This document shows positions 24,943 through 32,769 of a stretch of DNA of 45,094 nucleotides, in pieces. The stretch is from assembly GCA_017467515.1 (NCBI GenBank), contig JAFUSU010000013.1:1-45094 (forward strand), given 5' to 3'. This DNA comes from Alphaproteobacteria bacterium. GTDB taxonomy: Bacteria > Pseudomonadota > Alphaproteobacteria > RF32 > CAG-239. The number at the start of each line of letters is the position of its first letter. Within the stretch, counting starts at the first letter, position 1. A program made the translations under genes and the position numbers. The notes under the pieces are model-generated. The model did no database searches. It saw only the letters and a program-made list of their open reading frames with translations, and was not told where the DNA came from.

Positions 24943-24971
24943 TTGACTATTTTTGTCTAAAATAGTATAAT
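24943..24971 (+). promoter_or_regulatory. Sigma-70-type promoter for the 25004 operon
   Basis: TTGACT (24943-24948) and TATAAT (24966-24971) are separated by 17 bases, about 33 bases before the ATG at 25004. Confidence 0.72.
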
Positions 24972-25003
24972 TAAAGTAGAAATAACAGCTCAGGAGAACT
25001 AAA

Positions 25004-25279
25004 ATGAGTGAAGAAAATAAATCAAGCGGTTTAAAAGTCTTGTTATATACATGTGGAATTGCAGCATGCACCATGGGAACTGTCAAAAGTTGTGAAGCGT
25101 CTTTGGATTACAACAAGCAGCATAATATAAAGAACTTTGGTGTTGTTGAAAAAACTCATGATTTAGAAGCAGCTGAATCAAACAATATTTACGGAATTTG
25201 GACTGCCGTATGTGGCGCCGGATTAGTAGCCAGTGCTGCAGGATTAATGAGAGAACGTAAGAAAAACCTTGGTAGATAA
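25004..25279 (+). CDS. Small membrane protein with two predicted helices
   Basis: A 91-residue protein with hydrophobic stretches near residues 10-27 (LKVLLYTCGIAACTMGTV) and 62-82 (YGIWTAVCGAGLVASAAGLM). These would make a hairpin with a ~30-residue polar loop. Three of its four cysteines are within or next to the helices. CAGGAG lies seven bases before the ATG and a good promoter lies upstream. The next gene begins 12 bases after the stop, so the two are probably an operon. No family recognised. Confidence 0.7.
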   Translation: MSEENKSSGLKVLLYTCGIAACTMGTVKSCEASLDYNKQHNIKNFGVVEKTHDLEAAESNNIYGIWTAVCGAGLVASAAGLMRERKKNLGR

Positions 25280-25291
25280 GCAAACAACATT

Positions 25292-25642
25292 ATGACAGAA
25301 TATAAAACTGAAAAAAAATATGTTATTGCCTCTGATGAAAATAATGAGCTGTATATTTTCATTGAGGCCAAAAAAGATCATCCTGACAATCCGCGAATTA
25401 TCTATGACGGTTTTGACCACGCCGTATTTCTGCGCTCTCCGGAACAAAAAATCATCTTGGATTATATTAATCCGGAAATTCGTAATGAGCTACGCAAAAG
25501 CAAACGGATTATTATGGTTGAAACAATCTTAGAGAACATCAAAGAAAGCTACTATGTTGATATGCAAATCGTCGATAAAATTCCAGTTGACTGGACAAAG
25601 ATCGGTTTGCGCACATGGGATGAAGTTGCTTTACAAAAGTAA
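25292..25642 (+). CDS. Hypothetical protein
   Basis: A 116-residue soluble protein, acidic-basic mixed, probably alpha/beta. It contains YVIASDENNELYIFIEAKKD near the start and a C-terminal DWTKIGLRTWDEVAL. There is no signal peptide, no transmembrane helix and no obvious ribosome binding site. It probably depends on transcription, and perhaps translation, from the gene 12 bases upstream. It is convergent with the 748-residue gene. Function unknown. Confidence 0.68.
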   Translation: MTEYKTEKKYVIASDENNELYIFIEAKKDHPDNPRIIYDGFDHAVFLRSPEQKIILDYINPEIRNELRKSKRIIMVETILENIKESYYVDMQIVDKIPVDWTKIGLRTWDEVALQK

Positions 25643-25658
25643 AAAATATCTCTTGCCT

Positions 25659-27905
25659 TTAACGTTCAACCCCGTTTTTCTGAAGGGCAACAGATTGTGT
25701 TACATAACTTTGAATGAAAGCATGGCGATTTTTATAATCTAAAACAATGCCGTTATGCGAAACTTCAAAATTTCCGGCAAAAATTCTTAAAATTGTACCA
25801 TCACTGAAATAAATTCCGGAACCTTTTTTATCTGAGATAAATTGCGTTTTAAGCTTTTGTTCATCTGACAGAAAAATGGCATCCTCCGACAGATATTTCT
25901 GATGATTAATTTTTACTCTGTGTTTCGGAGCAACTATAATACTCTCATTGCGATCAACGTCAACCCTTCTTCCTCTTTCAATAAATGACGTCACCATAAA
26001 ATTTTTATCTGTCAAAAGCTTATTACCGTTTGCAAATCGAAATACATTATATTTTTCAGCCTCAAGATACAAATGCGTATCATCGGGAAAAATGATTTTT
26101 TTTCGTGCAACATCAATATCAATTCCGTTTTCAAGTTTACAATCAACAATCGCCCCTGCTCGCCATAACACCTTAACAGGAGAGTCGGAAACAGCCATTT
26201 GAGGTTTAATTTTATTCTCAAAATGATGTCCGTTTTTATCCGTCCGCCCTAAAATTTGCCGTTTTGATAAATCAATATGAATAACAGATCCGTCTTTTTG
26301 CGTTACTAAATACGTTCCATTTTCCTGACGAACCACACGTAAATCGTTAAGCGACAACTTTTCATTAAATTTACCACAATCAGCTCCGAAAGAGCCGTTG
26401 ACAACTTTTTCCAAAGTTTCTCTAAGTGCCGGACTCAAATGATTATGACTTAAATCGTTCCGTAATTGCCGATAAATACACCAAGTATCAGCCTCTTGAG
26501 ACGATAATATTTTTTTCTGAAAATAATTCCATAAATCATCGCGCTTAAATAAATTTCCACGGAGAAAACAATAGTCATTCATATCACTTTCGATATGATC
26601 ATATAAGTTCAAAAACCAAGCGCGATGAAAATAAGATTTTTCAACTTCTGCAAAGTTTTCCAAATCACTTTCCTGCATATTATCTAATATTTTGGCTTGA
26701 GGTACAATTTTTCCGAGATTACGCACTAATGCCGCTTTTTTATCGGAAGTTACTGGATAATTAACACAAACCATCGGATGTATATCTGGATTTTTGACTT
26801 GCCATTCTTTTAGGCGCTGTGCAAATTTAGAGTTGCTTTCGCCGACTTCTCTGACTAAAAGCTCCGGATAAAGAACAGCCAAAAAAACCTGCATATCTCT
26901 TGCTATCTTCTGATAGGTTTTGATACGTTCAACCATTGTTTTATCAAAAATTTGATGATAGGTTTGCAGATATTCTTTCCGTAATTTTTCGTTTTTTTGA
27001 TTACCGCCTAAAGCAAACCGCCCTGTTTTATCCAGCATATCCCACTGATGACGCATTAATTGACGAATATTCATATATTGTTGCATCGTTTCCGCACTAC
27101 CGATTAATTTTTCCTGTGCGGCAACATCAAAAATTTTCGAGGGATCTCTGGTCGGGAAAAAGCCGTGAAGAATATCTTGTGTTTTATCTGCATATAAGCC
27201 CAACAATTCTAACACCTTATTTTCAAAACCGGACACAGCTTCTGTCGCCATAATTTTTTTCATAAGCGTTGTCATATATTTCATCGGATCTGCTTGATCA
27301 TACTCTATTCTATACTTATTCCGATTATAAAAATCGACCAGATTAAGCAAAACGCGCAACTCATCTTGTACTTTATAATTATTTAAGCCGTCATAGATAC
27401 TGTCATCTTTGAATTTATCACCCATATATTTGGCTTTGAATATCCCATCAATCAAAAAAGAAGCATCTTTCATCGTCTGATTTTTCGGGCACGCAGCCGC
27501 ATACCTTTCCACGACACAAGGTAAATCTAAATCAATATTGGTAAAATCATACGTTTCGGGATACGAAGAAATTTTAGGTAAGTTCACATCATCTTCTGTT
27601 TTGGTATGATAGAGGGACATATATGTATATTTTTCATTTTCCGGAACCTGACCTGATGCAAAATGGCGATAAGCCTCTTTTTCCGTATCATCAGCCCAAG
27701 TCAAATTCCAAGGCAGATTATCTGCCAGAGTTTTATCCCAACCGACACGCTGAACAAACATATACGCCAAACCATCCGCAGAGTTGTTTTTTAAAACAAG
27801 TTCCAACCCTTGCGTAAAATACAGATAATCCTGGTAGATACCGAGCAAATCTTTCTTTTGCTTGGGCGTTATCCGAACAGCATATATGTTTATCTGTTGC
27901 GCCAT
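25659..27905 (-). CDS. Large protein with HEPN-like RNase motifs and beta-hairpin repeats
   Basis: A 748-residue soluble protein. The first ~500 residues are helical. They hold RNDLSH (482-487), in the context YRQLRNDLSHNHLSPALRE, which fits the RN-x3-H (Rx4-6H) motif of HEPN ribonucleases. A second R-x4-H, RQLMRH, lies at 281-286. The last ~240 residues are beta-rich with repeated DG(S/T) hairpins (TQKDGSVIHI, FPDDTHLYL, FSDGTILRI), and a similar hairpin ends the 1008-residue protein at 15824. HEPN proteins often act in phage defence or toxin-antitoxin systems; Cas13 has two such motifs, but the C-terminal extension and absence of a CRISPR array argue against Cas13. The RNase role is inference. 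There is no good ribosome binding site. Confidence 0.72.
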   Translation of the reverse strand: MAQQINIYAVRITPKQKKDLLGIYQDYLYFTQGLELVLKNNSADGLAYMFVQRVGWDKTLADNLPWNLTWADDTEKEAYRHFASGQVPENEKYTYMSLYHTKTEDDVNLPKISSYPETYDFTNIDLDLPCVVERYAAACPKNQTMKDASFLIDGIFKAKYMGDKFKDDSIYDGLNNYKVQDELRVLLNLVDFYNRNKYRIEYDQADPMKYMTTLMKKIMATEAVSGFENKVLELLGLYADKTQDILHGFFPTRDPSKIFDVAAQEKLIGSAETMQQYMNIRQLMRHQWDMLDKTGRFALGGNQKNEKLRKEYLQTYHQIFDKTMVERIKTYQKIARDMQVFLAVLYPELLVREVGESNSKFAQRLKEWQVKNPDIHPMVCVNYPVTSDKKAALVRNLGKIVPQAKILDNMQESDLENFAEVEKSYFHRAWFLNLYDHIESDMNDYCFLRGNLFKRDDLWNYFQKKILSSQEADTWCIYRQLRNDLSHNHLSPALRETLEKVVNGSFGADCGKFNEKLSLNDLRVVRQENGTYLVTQKDGSVIHIDLSKRQILGRTDKNGHHFENKIKPQMAVSDSPVKVLWRAGAIVDCKLENGIDIDVARKKIIFPDDTHLYLEAEKYNVFRFANGNKLLTDKNFMVTSFIERGRRVDVDRNESIIVAPKHRVKINHQKYLSEDAIFLSDEQKLKTQFISDKKGSGIYFSDGTILRIFAGNFEVSHNGIVLDYKNRHAFIQSYVTQSVALQKNGVER

Positions 27906-28006
27906 CTCAAACTTTCACAATTAAAGGAAACGTCGCAATAATAAATCATATCCATTTTTTGTCAAGAGTTCCGCAACATTAACCGGTATAGACTAAACAA
28001 AAGCCA

Positions 28007-28723
28007 TTATATTGACTTTTGACGCGTAAATTCGGCCTTTGCTTTTTGGAGTTGTTCTATAAATGCCTCATTAGCGTGCAATCTGTTCACTAAAGTTGAC
28101 GTAATAAGACGTGCGTGATCGACATCGCTCTGATAATGGAAACCGAGAATAACACGACTTTCTCCATACTCAAATCCGCGTTTTAAAATTTCATCCTGTC
28201 GTTCCGGATTAATTTCAGCCAAAACAAGAGCTAACCCCCACCCCATTGTCGTATGACCTGACGGATAAGAGGAATTTCCTCTCAATTTTTCCTCATCTTC
28301 GGGAACAGGTGTCGCTTCATTAAACTGAACAAAAGGTCTGATACGCATAGTACGTTTTTTAGCTTTATCCTTGCAAACATAAGTTGTTAGAAGCATTCTT
28401 TCCAACAAATGCCAGATTTCCGGAGTCTTTTCTTTAGAAATTGTGATTCCTAAAGGTTCAGAATATATTTTAGCAAAATATTCCAATGTATGAACGGCAT
28501 CTTCTTTAGCCTGTTGTCCTCGCTCGGTATTGCGTAATGTTTTTCCCCACTCATAGCGTAGCCAATCGTTATAAAAAGCGGCCTCTGTCGGTTGAGGCGG
28601 TAACGGAAGAAATGCGGCACCGCTTGGAACTTCATCTTCAGTTAAAAAAGGAACCACTTCCGCACGGCAAGCAACACAAATAAAAATAGAAAAAACAAAT
28701 AAGGCGGTTAGTATTTTTTTCAT
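28007..28723 (-). CDS. Class A non-specific acid phosphatase (PAP2 family)
   Basis: A 238-residue periplasmic phosphatase with a signal peptide (MKKILTALFVFSIFICVACR, cleaved near CRAEV). The three PAP2 motifs are complete: K-x6-RP in KKRTMRIRP, PSGHT in SSYPSGHTTMGWG, and SR-x5-H-x3-D in ESRVILGFHYQSDVDHARL. The GNSSYPSGHT form and the length match PhoN/PhoC-type class A enzymes, which remove phosphate from many organic phosphomonoesters. It is a lone gene between the 748-residue protein and the cassette array. Confidence 0.92.
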   Translation of the reverse strand: MKKILTALFVFSIFICVACRAEVVPFLTEDEVPSGAAFLPLPPQPTEAAFYNDWLRYEWGKTLRNTERGQQAKEDAVHTLEYFAKIYSEPLGITISKEKTPEIWHLLERMLLTTYVCKDKAKKRTMRIRPFVQFNEATPVPEDEEKLRGNSSYPSGHTTMGWGLALVLAEINPERQDEILKRGFEYGESRVILGFHYQSDVDHARLITSTLVNRLHANEAFIEQLQKAKAEFTRQKSI

Positions 28724-28786
28724 TGAAATATACCCTGCATAAATTAAACTTTATTGATATTTAGTAATAAAAATAAAACAAGGAGA

Positions 28787-28909
28787 ATGTCAAGAAAATA
28801 TTGGCTCTCACAACTTATAAAAGCTGTTGTTAACCAACGATGGGAGCGTTTAATACAAACAACAAAATATAACGTTATGATATTTATCAACAGCGCCAAG
28901 TATATATAA
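28787..28909 (+). CDS. Possible 40-residue protein or gene remnant
   Basis: ATG at 28787 to TAA at 28907-28909 gives MSRKYWLSQLIKAVVNQRWE and 20 more residues. AAGGAG is present but unusually close to the ATG. The second half lies in the 129-bp repeat shared with 30740; the second copy keeps only the 3' half of this frame, so it may be a remnant dragged along by duplication. Coding status is doubtful. Confidence 0.28.
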   Translation: MSRKYWLSQLIKAVVNQRWERLIQTTKYNVMIFINSAKYI

Positions 28910-28985
28910 GTAATTGAAATAAACATATAAATCAATAAATAGCCATATTTAAATTATAACATATCTTGATAATTTAAGCAGAATA
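28857..28985 (+). repeat. 129-bp upstream repeat of cassette 1
   Basis: This stretch is repeated at 30740-30868 with about 4 differences in 129 positions. It precedes the shared start region of cassettes 1 and 2 and probably carries the promoter. Confidence 0.88.
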
Positions 28986-29014
28986 ATGGAAACAGTTAAT
29001 GAGGAGAAAACGAA

Positions 29015-29761
29015 ATGGCAGGAGAAACCTACAATATCTTAAATAACATATTCAGCGGTCAAACCCCGCTGAAAAGAACCAATCCGAAAGCCGGAGAAAG
29101 TGAATATTACTATGTTGTGCCGGGGCAAAAAGATTGGAGTTCATTAAACGAGCTCAAAACAGTTGATGTTCCGTCAGCCAGCACACCTAATCCGTATTTG
29201 TAACCGCAGACGACAAGTTTTGGACAACCAACACAAGTTACACAGGATAATTTGTATAATGATTATCCAACATTAAGGGATGATAAACGAGATTTTTTCA
29301 AATCCACAGTTGAAAGTGTTGTGAAAGCAATACCGCCGACTTTTGAAAGTAATAATATCTTGACACAATCTTTAGGTGCCGCAAGAGACCTAGGTGAAAA
29401 CTATATAAATATGGTTAATGCTAATCTTAAAAGTTCTGCAGATATGACCTCACAAGGAACAACATCGGATAATTATTATCATTGTTTAGGTAATTATAAT
29501 GCAGCCAGTCGGGGAGATTATGGAGCTAAAACGGCTGAAATTATAGGTAATGCACGAGAAAATTTTGATTATCTAAAAAATATACTCAAGAATGGCAAAA
29601 TGATTGCAAATCTTGATGATCAAAACGACAGAACTGTTAACTTAGATAGTCGGAATATGGCTCAAAGCGGACAATATAATTCAGCATGGGATGCTTGTGA
29701 AAAATATCGTCCTAAAAAATATGATCCTAACGAACGCTTGTATTATTATCGTAAATATTAA
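29015..29761 (+). pseudogene. Polymorphic toxin-like protein, cassette 1, interrupted by a stop codon
   Basis: One frame of 249 codons split by TAA at 29201-29203. The equivalent codon is CAA (Gln) in cassettes 2 and 3, so one C-to-T change explains it. Residues 1-62 (MAGETYNILNNIFSGQTPLK onward) are almost identical to cassette 2. After the stop the frame continues in phase to 29761, with FGQPTQV as in cassette 3, then a variable C-terminus. That part has Cys in YYHCLGNYN, Cys in WDACEKY and a Tyr-rich end. GAGGAG precedes the ATG. As read, only a 62-residue peptide is made. There is no signal peptide. The next gene encodes a membrane protein. The toxin role is inferred from the layout. Confidence 0.7.
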
Positions 29762-29833
29762 ATTAGACTTGAATTAATAAGAAATTATTTTTAAACTTAA
29801 TCAAATAAAAGAGTGTTAATATAGGAAATCGTG

Positions 29834-30613
29834 ATGGAAGATAATTCATACATTTTTTTTCTTTTAGGATTAATGTTCTGTTTCAGCCAAATATATCTTT
29901 ATTTTCGGCGAGAAATATTAAAAAGAATAAAAACAAACATAAAATATTATGACAGTATGTGTTGTATTCTTTTGGGATTGTTTACTCTAAATATATTAAC
30001 ACTCTTTTCTGTCTTGTTTAGTATAACGTCATTTATTATCTTTTTTAGTTGGTTGGATTGGATTTTATATAAAAACAATCCTCAACATCAATTATGGTGG
30101 TGCTATTTAACAAAGGGTAATTATTTTTACTTAGGTGTTATTATTTTTATTAGTGTTGGTTTATTTTATAATACATACCATTTAGACGGATACATTGTTA
30201 CCTTATGCATATTTTTTATTCTATCATTTGGTTTTTTCTGGAAACGAATAAAATACCAGAAAAAAATAGGGTTGCTCATGGAGAGCCGGAACATTTGGAG
30301 CAAAATAATCAATTGGATAGGAAAGTTTATTCATAATATATTTTATTATACTTATCAAGCAGGCGTTATTGTAATAGTTTTATTTTTACTTTTCAGAATC
30401 ATTCTTTTACCCGTCATTGACCCGCTAGATGTCGATAGCTGCCTAGACGGCTATTTCTGCAAAGAAGGCAATAGTTTTGATGATTGTGGTGACGGGAAAC
30501 CTTGTGTCATAACAAAAGAGTACTGCCTTGAGCATAATTATAAATGGATAGAGCAGCTCCGTAGTTGCGATATGAACAGGAAAGCAACAAACTCAAATAA
30601 TACTATACAGTAA
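29834..30613 (+). CDS. Multi-pass membrane protein, candidate immunity protein of cassette 1
   Basis: A 259-residue protein from ATG 29834, with AGGA six bases upstream; GTG at 29831 is an alternative. Five or six hydrophobic segments lie near residues 5-23, 42-76, 96-114, 120-137 and 170-198. A C-terminal Cys-rich tail (about 200-250) has seven cysteines (DSCLDGYFC, DDCGDGKPC, EYCLEHN, RSCDMN) and probably faces the periplasm. It follows the interrupted cassette protein by 72 bases. Polytopic immunity proteins typically protect against membrane-active bacteriocins; that role here is inference. It is much richer in A/T than the core genes. Confidence 0.7.
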   Translation: MEDNSYIFFLLGLMFCFSQIYLYFRREILKRIKTNIKYYDSMCCILLGLFTLNILTLFSVLFSITSFIIFFSWLDWILYKNNPQHQLWWCYLTKGNYFYLGVIIFISVGLFYNTYHLDGYIVTLCIFFILSFGFFWKRIKYQKKIGLLMESRNIWSKIINWIGKFIHNIFYYTYQAGVIVIVLFLLFRIILLPVIDPLDVDSCLDGYFCKEGNSFDDCGDGKPCVITKEYCLEHNYKWIEQLRSCDMNRKATNSNNTIQ

Positions 30614-30739
30614 AAAAAACACTGTTTAAATTGGTGAAGGAAATATCTCATCGTGCTTCCAACATATACTTTTTATTATTGAAAACAAAGTGTTAAAAAA
30701 ATATAATAAGAATTTTCTAAAAAAACAGCATAGTTAATT

Positions 30740-30868
30740 AAACAACAAAATATAACGTTATGATATTTATCAACAGCGCCAAGTATATATAAGTAATTGA
30801 AATAAATATATAAATTAACAAATAACCATATTTAAATTATAACATATCTTGATAATTTAAGCAGAATA
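30740..30868 (+). repeat. 129-bp upstream repeat of cassette 2
   Basis: Near-identical to 28857-28985. In cassette 2 about 105 further bases are inserted between this repeat and the conserved ribosome-binding-site/ATG segment, compared with cassette 1. Confidence 0.88.
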
Positions 30869-30883
30869 TGGTAATAAGTTAAA

Positions 30884-30923
30884 TGCGCCATTATACTTCA
30901 CCCCATAATGCTATAATGGCGCA
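30884..30923. promoter_or_regulatory. Perfect 12-bp inverted repeat inside the cassette 2 insertion
   Basis: TGCGCCATTATA (30884-30895) and TATAATGGCGCA (30912-30923) are exact reverse complements with a 16-base loop. It is absent upstream of cassettes 1 and 3. It has no U run, so it is not a simple terminator. It could be an operator, an mRNA structure in the leader, or the mark of a small palindromic insertion. Confidence 0.6.
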
Positions 30924-31002
30924 ATTATCTTAATTTCCTTTTAGAAAAAGAAACAACAATGAATACAGTGAAAATGAAAACAGTTAATGAGGAGAAAACG
31001 AA

Positions 31003-31599
31003 ATGGCAGGAGAAACCTACAATATCTTAAATAACATATTCAGCGGTCAAACCCCGCTGAAAAGAACCAATCCGAAAGCCGGAGAAAGTGAATATTATTA
31101 TGTTGTGCCGGGGCAAAAAGATTGGAGTTCATTAAACGAGCTCAAAACAGTTGATGTTCCGTCAGCCAGCACACCTAATCCGTATTTGCAACCGCAAGAA
31201 ACGATGATGAATGGCATAACCCAAGCAACCAATGCTTTTAATTCTGTATCTTCCGGCATTGCTATGGGAAAAGCACTTGATGAATATAATAAACTGTATC
31301 CTATGCCTGTGTATGACAAATACAAGCACGCAACTGTGAGTTGCATTGGTGCTCAAGGCGGTTTACCATCTGCCGGAGCAACAGCTCTTGGCGGCTTGGG
31401 AAAAGAAGCAATTGATGCTATAAAAAAAGCATATAATTTATATCAAGGCGTTGGACCATATAAAACATATTCCGAAATAGGCTACGATTCTCTGAGAGAT
31501 ATGCAGGCAAATATCAACGGAATTGCTCAAGGAATTACACATCCGACAGCCAATTGTGAGGATTTAATGCAACAATATTACAATATACACAACAAATAG
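31003..31599 (+). CDS. Polymorphic toxin-like protein, cassette 2 (intact)
   Basis: A 198-residue protein. Residues 1-62 are the shared N-terminus (AGETYNILNNIFSGQTPLKR onward through TPNPYLQ), nearly identical to cassette 1. The variable part (about 66-198) has a Gly/Ala-rich, helix-like stretch (GLPSAGATALGGLGKEAIDA), flanked by VSCIGAQG and a final TANCEDLMQQYYN. The two cysteines could form a disulfide. No signal peptide is seen, so the common N-terminus may be the export or targeting domain. GAGGAG lies eight bases before the ATG. A membrane-protein gene follows. The family is not recognised; membrane-active toxin is inferred from the amphipathic domain and the partner. Confidence 0.75.
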   Translation: MAGETYNILNNIFSGQTPLKRTNPKAGESEYYYVVPGQKDWSSLNELKTVDVPSASTPNPYLQPQETMMNGITQATNAFNSVSSGIAMGKALDEYNKLYPMPVYDKYKHATVSCIGAQGGLPSAGATALGGLGKEAIDAIKKAYNLYQGVGPYKTYSEIGYDSLRDMQANINGIAQGITHPTANCEDLMQQYYNIHNK

Positions 31600-31658
31600 T
31601 TGCAAAATATTTTTAATATATTATTATGTGCTATATAAAAAAAACAAGGATAAAAAAT

Positions 31659-32111
31659 ATGGATTGGAAAATATTAAAATCAAATATTACGAGCGATTTT
31701 ATCAGCCGGCTATCAGCTAAGATCGTCTTTTACTCTCTTTTACTATTAATCATTTTTTTAGCCGTGATATTATGTATTTCCGGAATAGCTCAAGATTTTT
31801 TTGATACTTTTATAGGAAAAAAAGTTATAACGCTATTTATTGCATCGCTTTTAATCTTTACTCATGCTTGCAAAATATATCTTATCTTAATTCCTGTCGT
31901 TTTATGTTTTCAACTTAAAAACTATATAAAACATAAAACAAAAAGCACTTGGATGAATAAAAATATTTATTATTGGATAATTTTAGCCCTCCTCTTTTTA
32001 TATGTACATAATCTTAACGTTCGGGAAGAAGCGTGTATGAAGGAATGCGTTTTGCCGGATAATTCAAATTTTCAAGAATGTGCTTTTGATACCTGTGATT
32101 TTGTATTTTGA
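31659..32111 (+). CDS. Multi-pass membrane protein, candidate immunity protein of cassette 2
   Basis: 150 residues from the ATG at 31659, which has AAGGA eight bases upstream; an in-frame ATG at 31626 adds 11 residues. Hydrophobic segments lie at about 21-45 (IVFYSLLLLIIFLAVILCIS), 58-85 and 101-117. A short Cys-rich tail (EEACMKECVLPDN ... FQECAFDTCDF) ends the protein. The design repeats that of the cassette 1 partner: helices, then a cysteine-rich end. The stop TGA at 32109-32111 is only 12 bases before the homology of cassette 3 begins, in the same frame. Confidence 0.7.
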   Translation: MDWKILKSNITSDFISRLSAKIVFYSLLLLIIFLAVILCISGIAQDFFDTFIGKKVITLFIASLLIFTHACKIYLILIPVVLCFQLKNYIKHKTKSTWMNKNIYYWIILALLFLYVHNLNVREEACMKECVLPDNSNFQECAFDTCDFVF

Positions 32112-32123
32112 TTAAAAAAACAA

Positions 32124-32717
32124 AAGGCAGGAAAAACATACGATATCTTAAATAATATATTTAGCGGTCAAACCCCGCTAAAAAGAGCCAATCCGAAAGC
32201 CGGAGAAAGTGAGTATTATTATGTTGTGCCGGGGCAAAAAGATTGGACTTCATTAAATGAGCTCAAAACAGTTGATGTTCTGTCAGCAGGCACACCTAAT
32301 CCGTATTTGCAACAGCAGACAACAAATTTTGGACAACCGACACAAGTTCCACAGGATAACACGCAGATAACTAGCAAAAATCCCAAAGATTTTTGGAATA
32401 ATGTAATGGATTCTTCACAAAATGACTTCAATAGAATTAAACAAGACTATTTTGGAGAAAGAAATTTTCAAAATAGATATAGAAGAGGATGCTCACCATC
32501 TAATATAGCATATAATACTATATCAAATTACCAAATTTCGCCTAATCCCAAACTAGTAGAAGATGGTAATATTGCTTCAAATTATACAATGAAGAAATTT
32601 TTATCAAAGATTCCTATTGTTGGAACGTATATAAATGGCATTGTTAATGGGCAAAAATTAGGTAATGGTGTGACTAATTTTTATAATGCACTTGATGAAG
32701 CCGATTGCTTCAAGTAA
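32124..32717 (+). pseudogene. Polymorphic toxin-like protein, cassette 3, start codon lost
   Basis: The shared N-terminus is present (AGKTYDILNNIFSGQTPLKR onward), but the codon matching ATG is AAG at 32124-32126. The upstream ribosome binding site and promoter repeat are missing; the sequence joins directly to the end of the previous gene. The only later starts are poor, such as GTG at 32226 in mid-domain. The body extends to 32717 with a different C-terminus. It has Cys in RRGCSPSN, a helix-prone KKFLSKIPIVGTYINGIVNG segment and a terminal EADCFK. The N-terminal DNA is more diverged than between cassettes 1 and 2. It looks like a silent donor cassette. Confidence 0.7.
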
Positions 32718-32769
32718 AAATTGCATAAAATAATTTATGTGAGTATAATAAAAAACAGAGGGATAATAA

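Noticed and set aside
25659..27905. Possible small Cas13
   Set aside because: Two R-x4-H motifs are present, but a ~240-residue beta-rich region follows the second one, where Cas13 would end, and there is no CRISPR array nearby.
29201..29203. TAA reassigned to glutamine
   Set aside because: TAA is the normal stop of many genes here, such as ileS, tyrS and fliI; a point mutation is simpler.
32109..32111. TGA read as a sense codon joining the cassette 2 partner to cassette 3
   Set aside because: The frames do match across it, but the junction is explained by recombination, and the upstream protein has the natural Cys-tail ending of its type. Recoding has no other support in the window.
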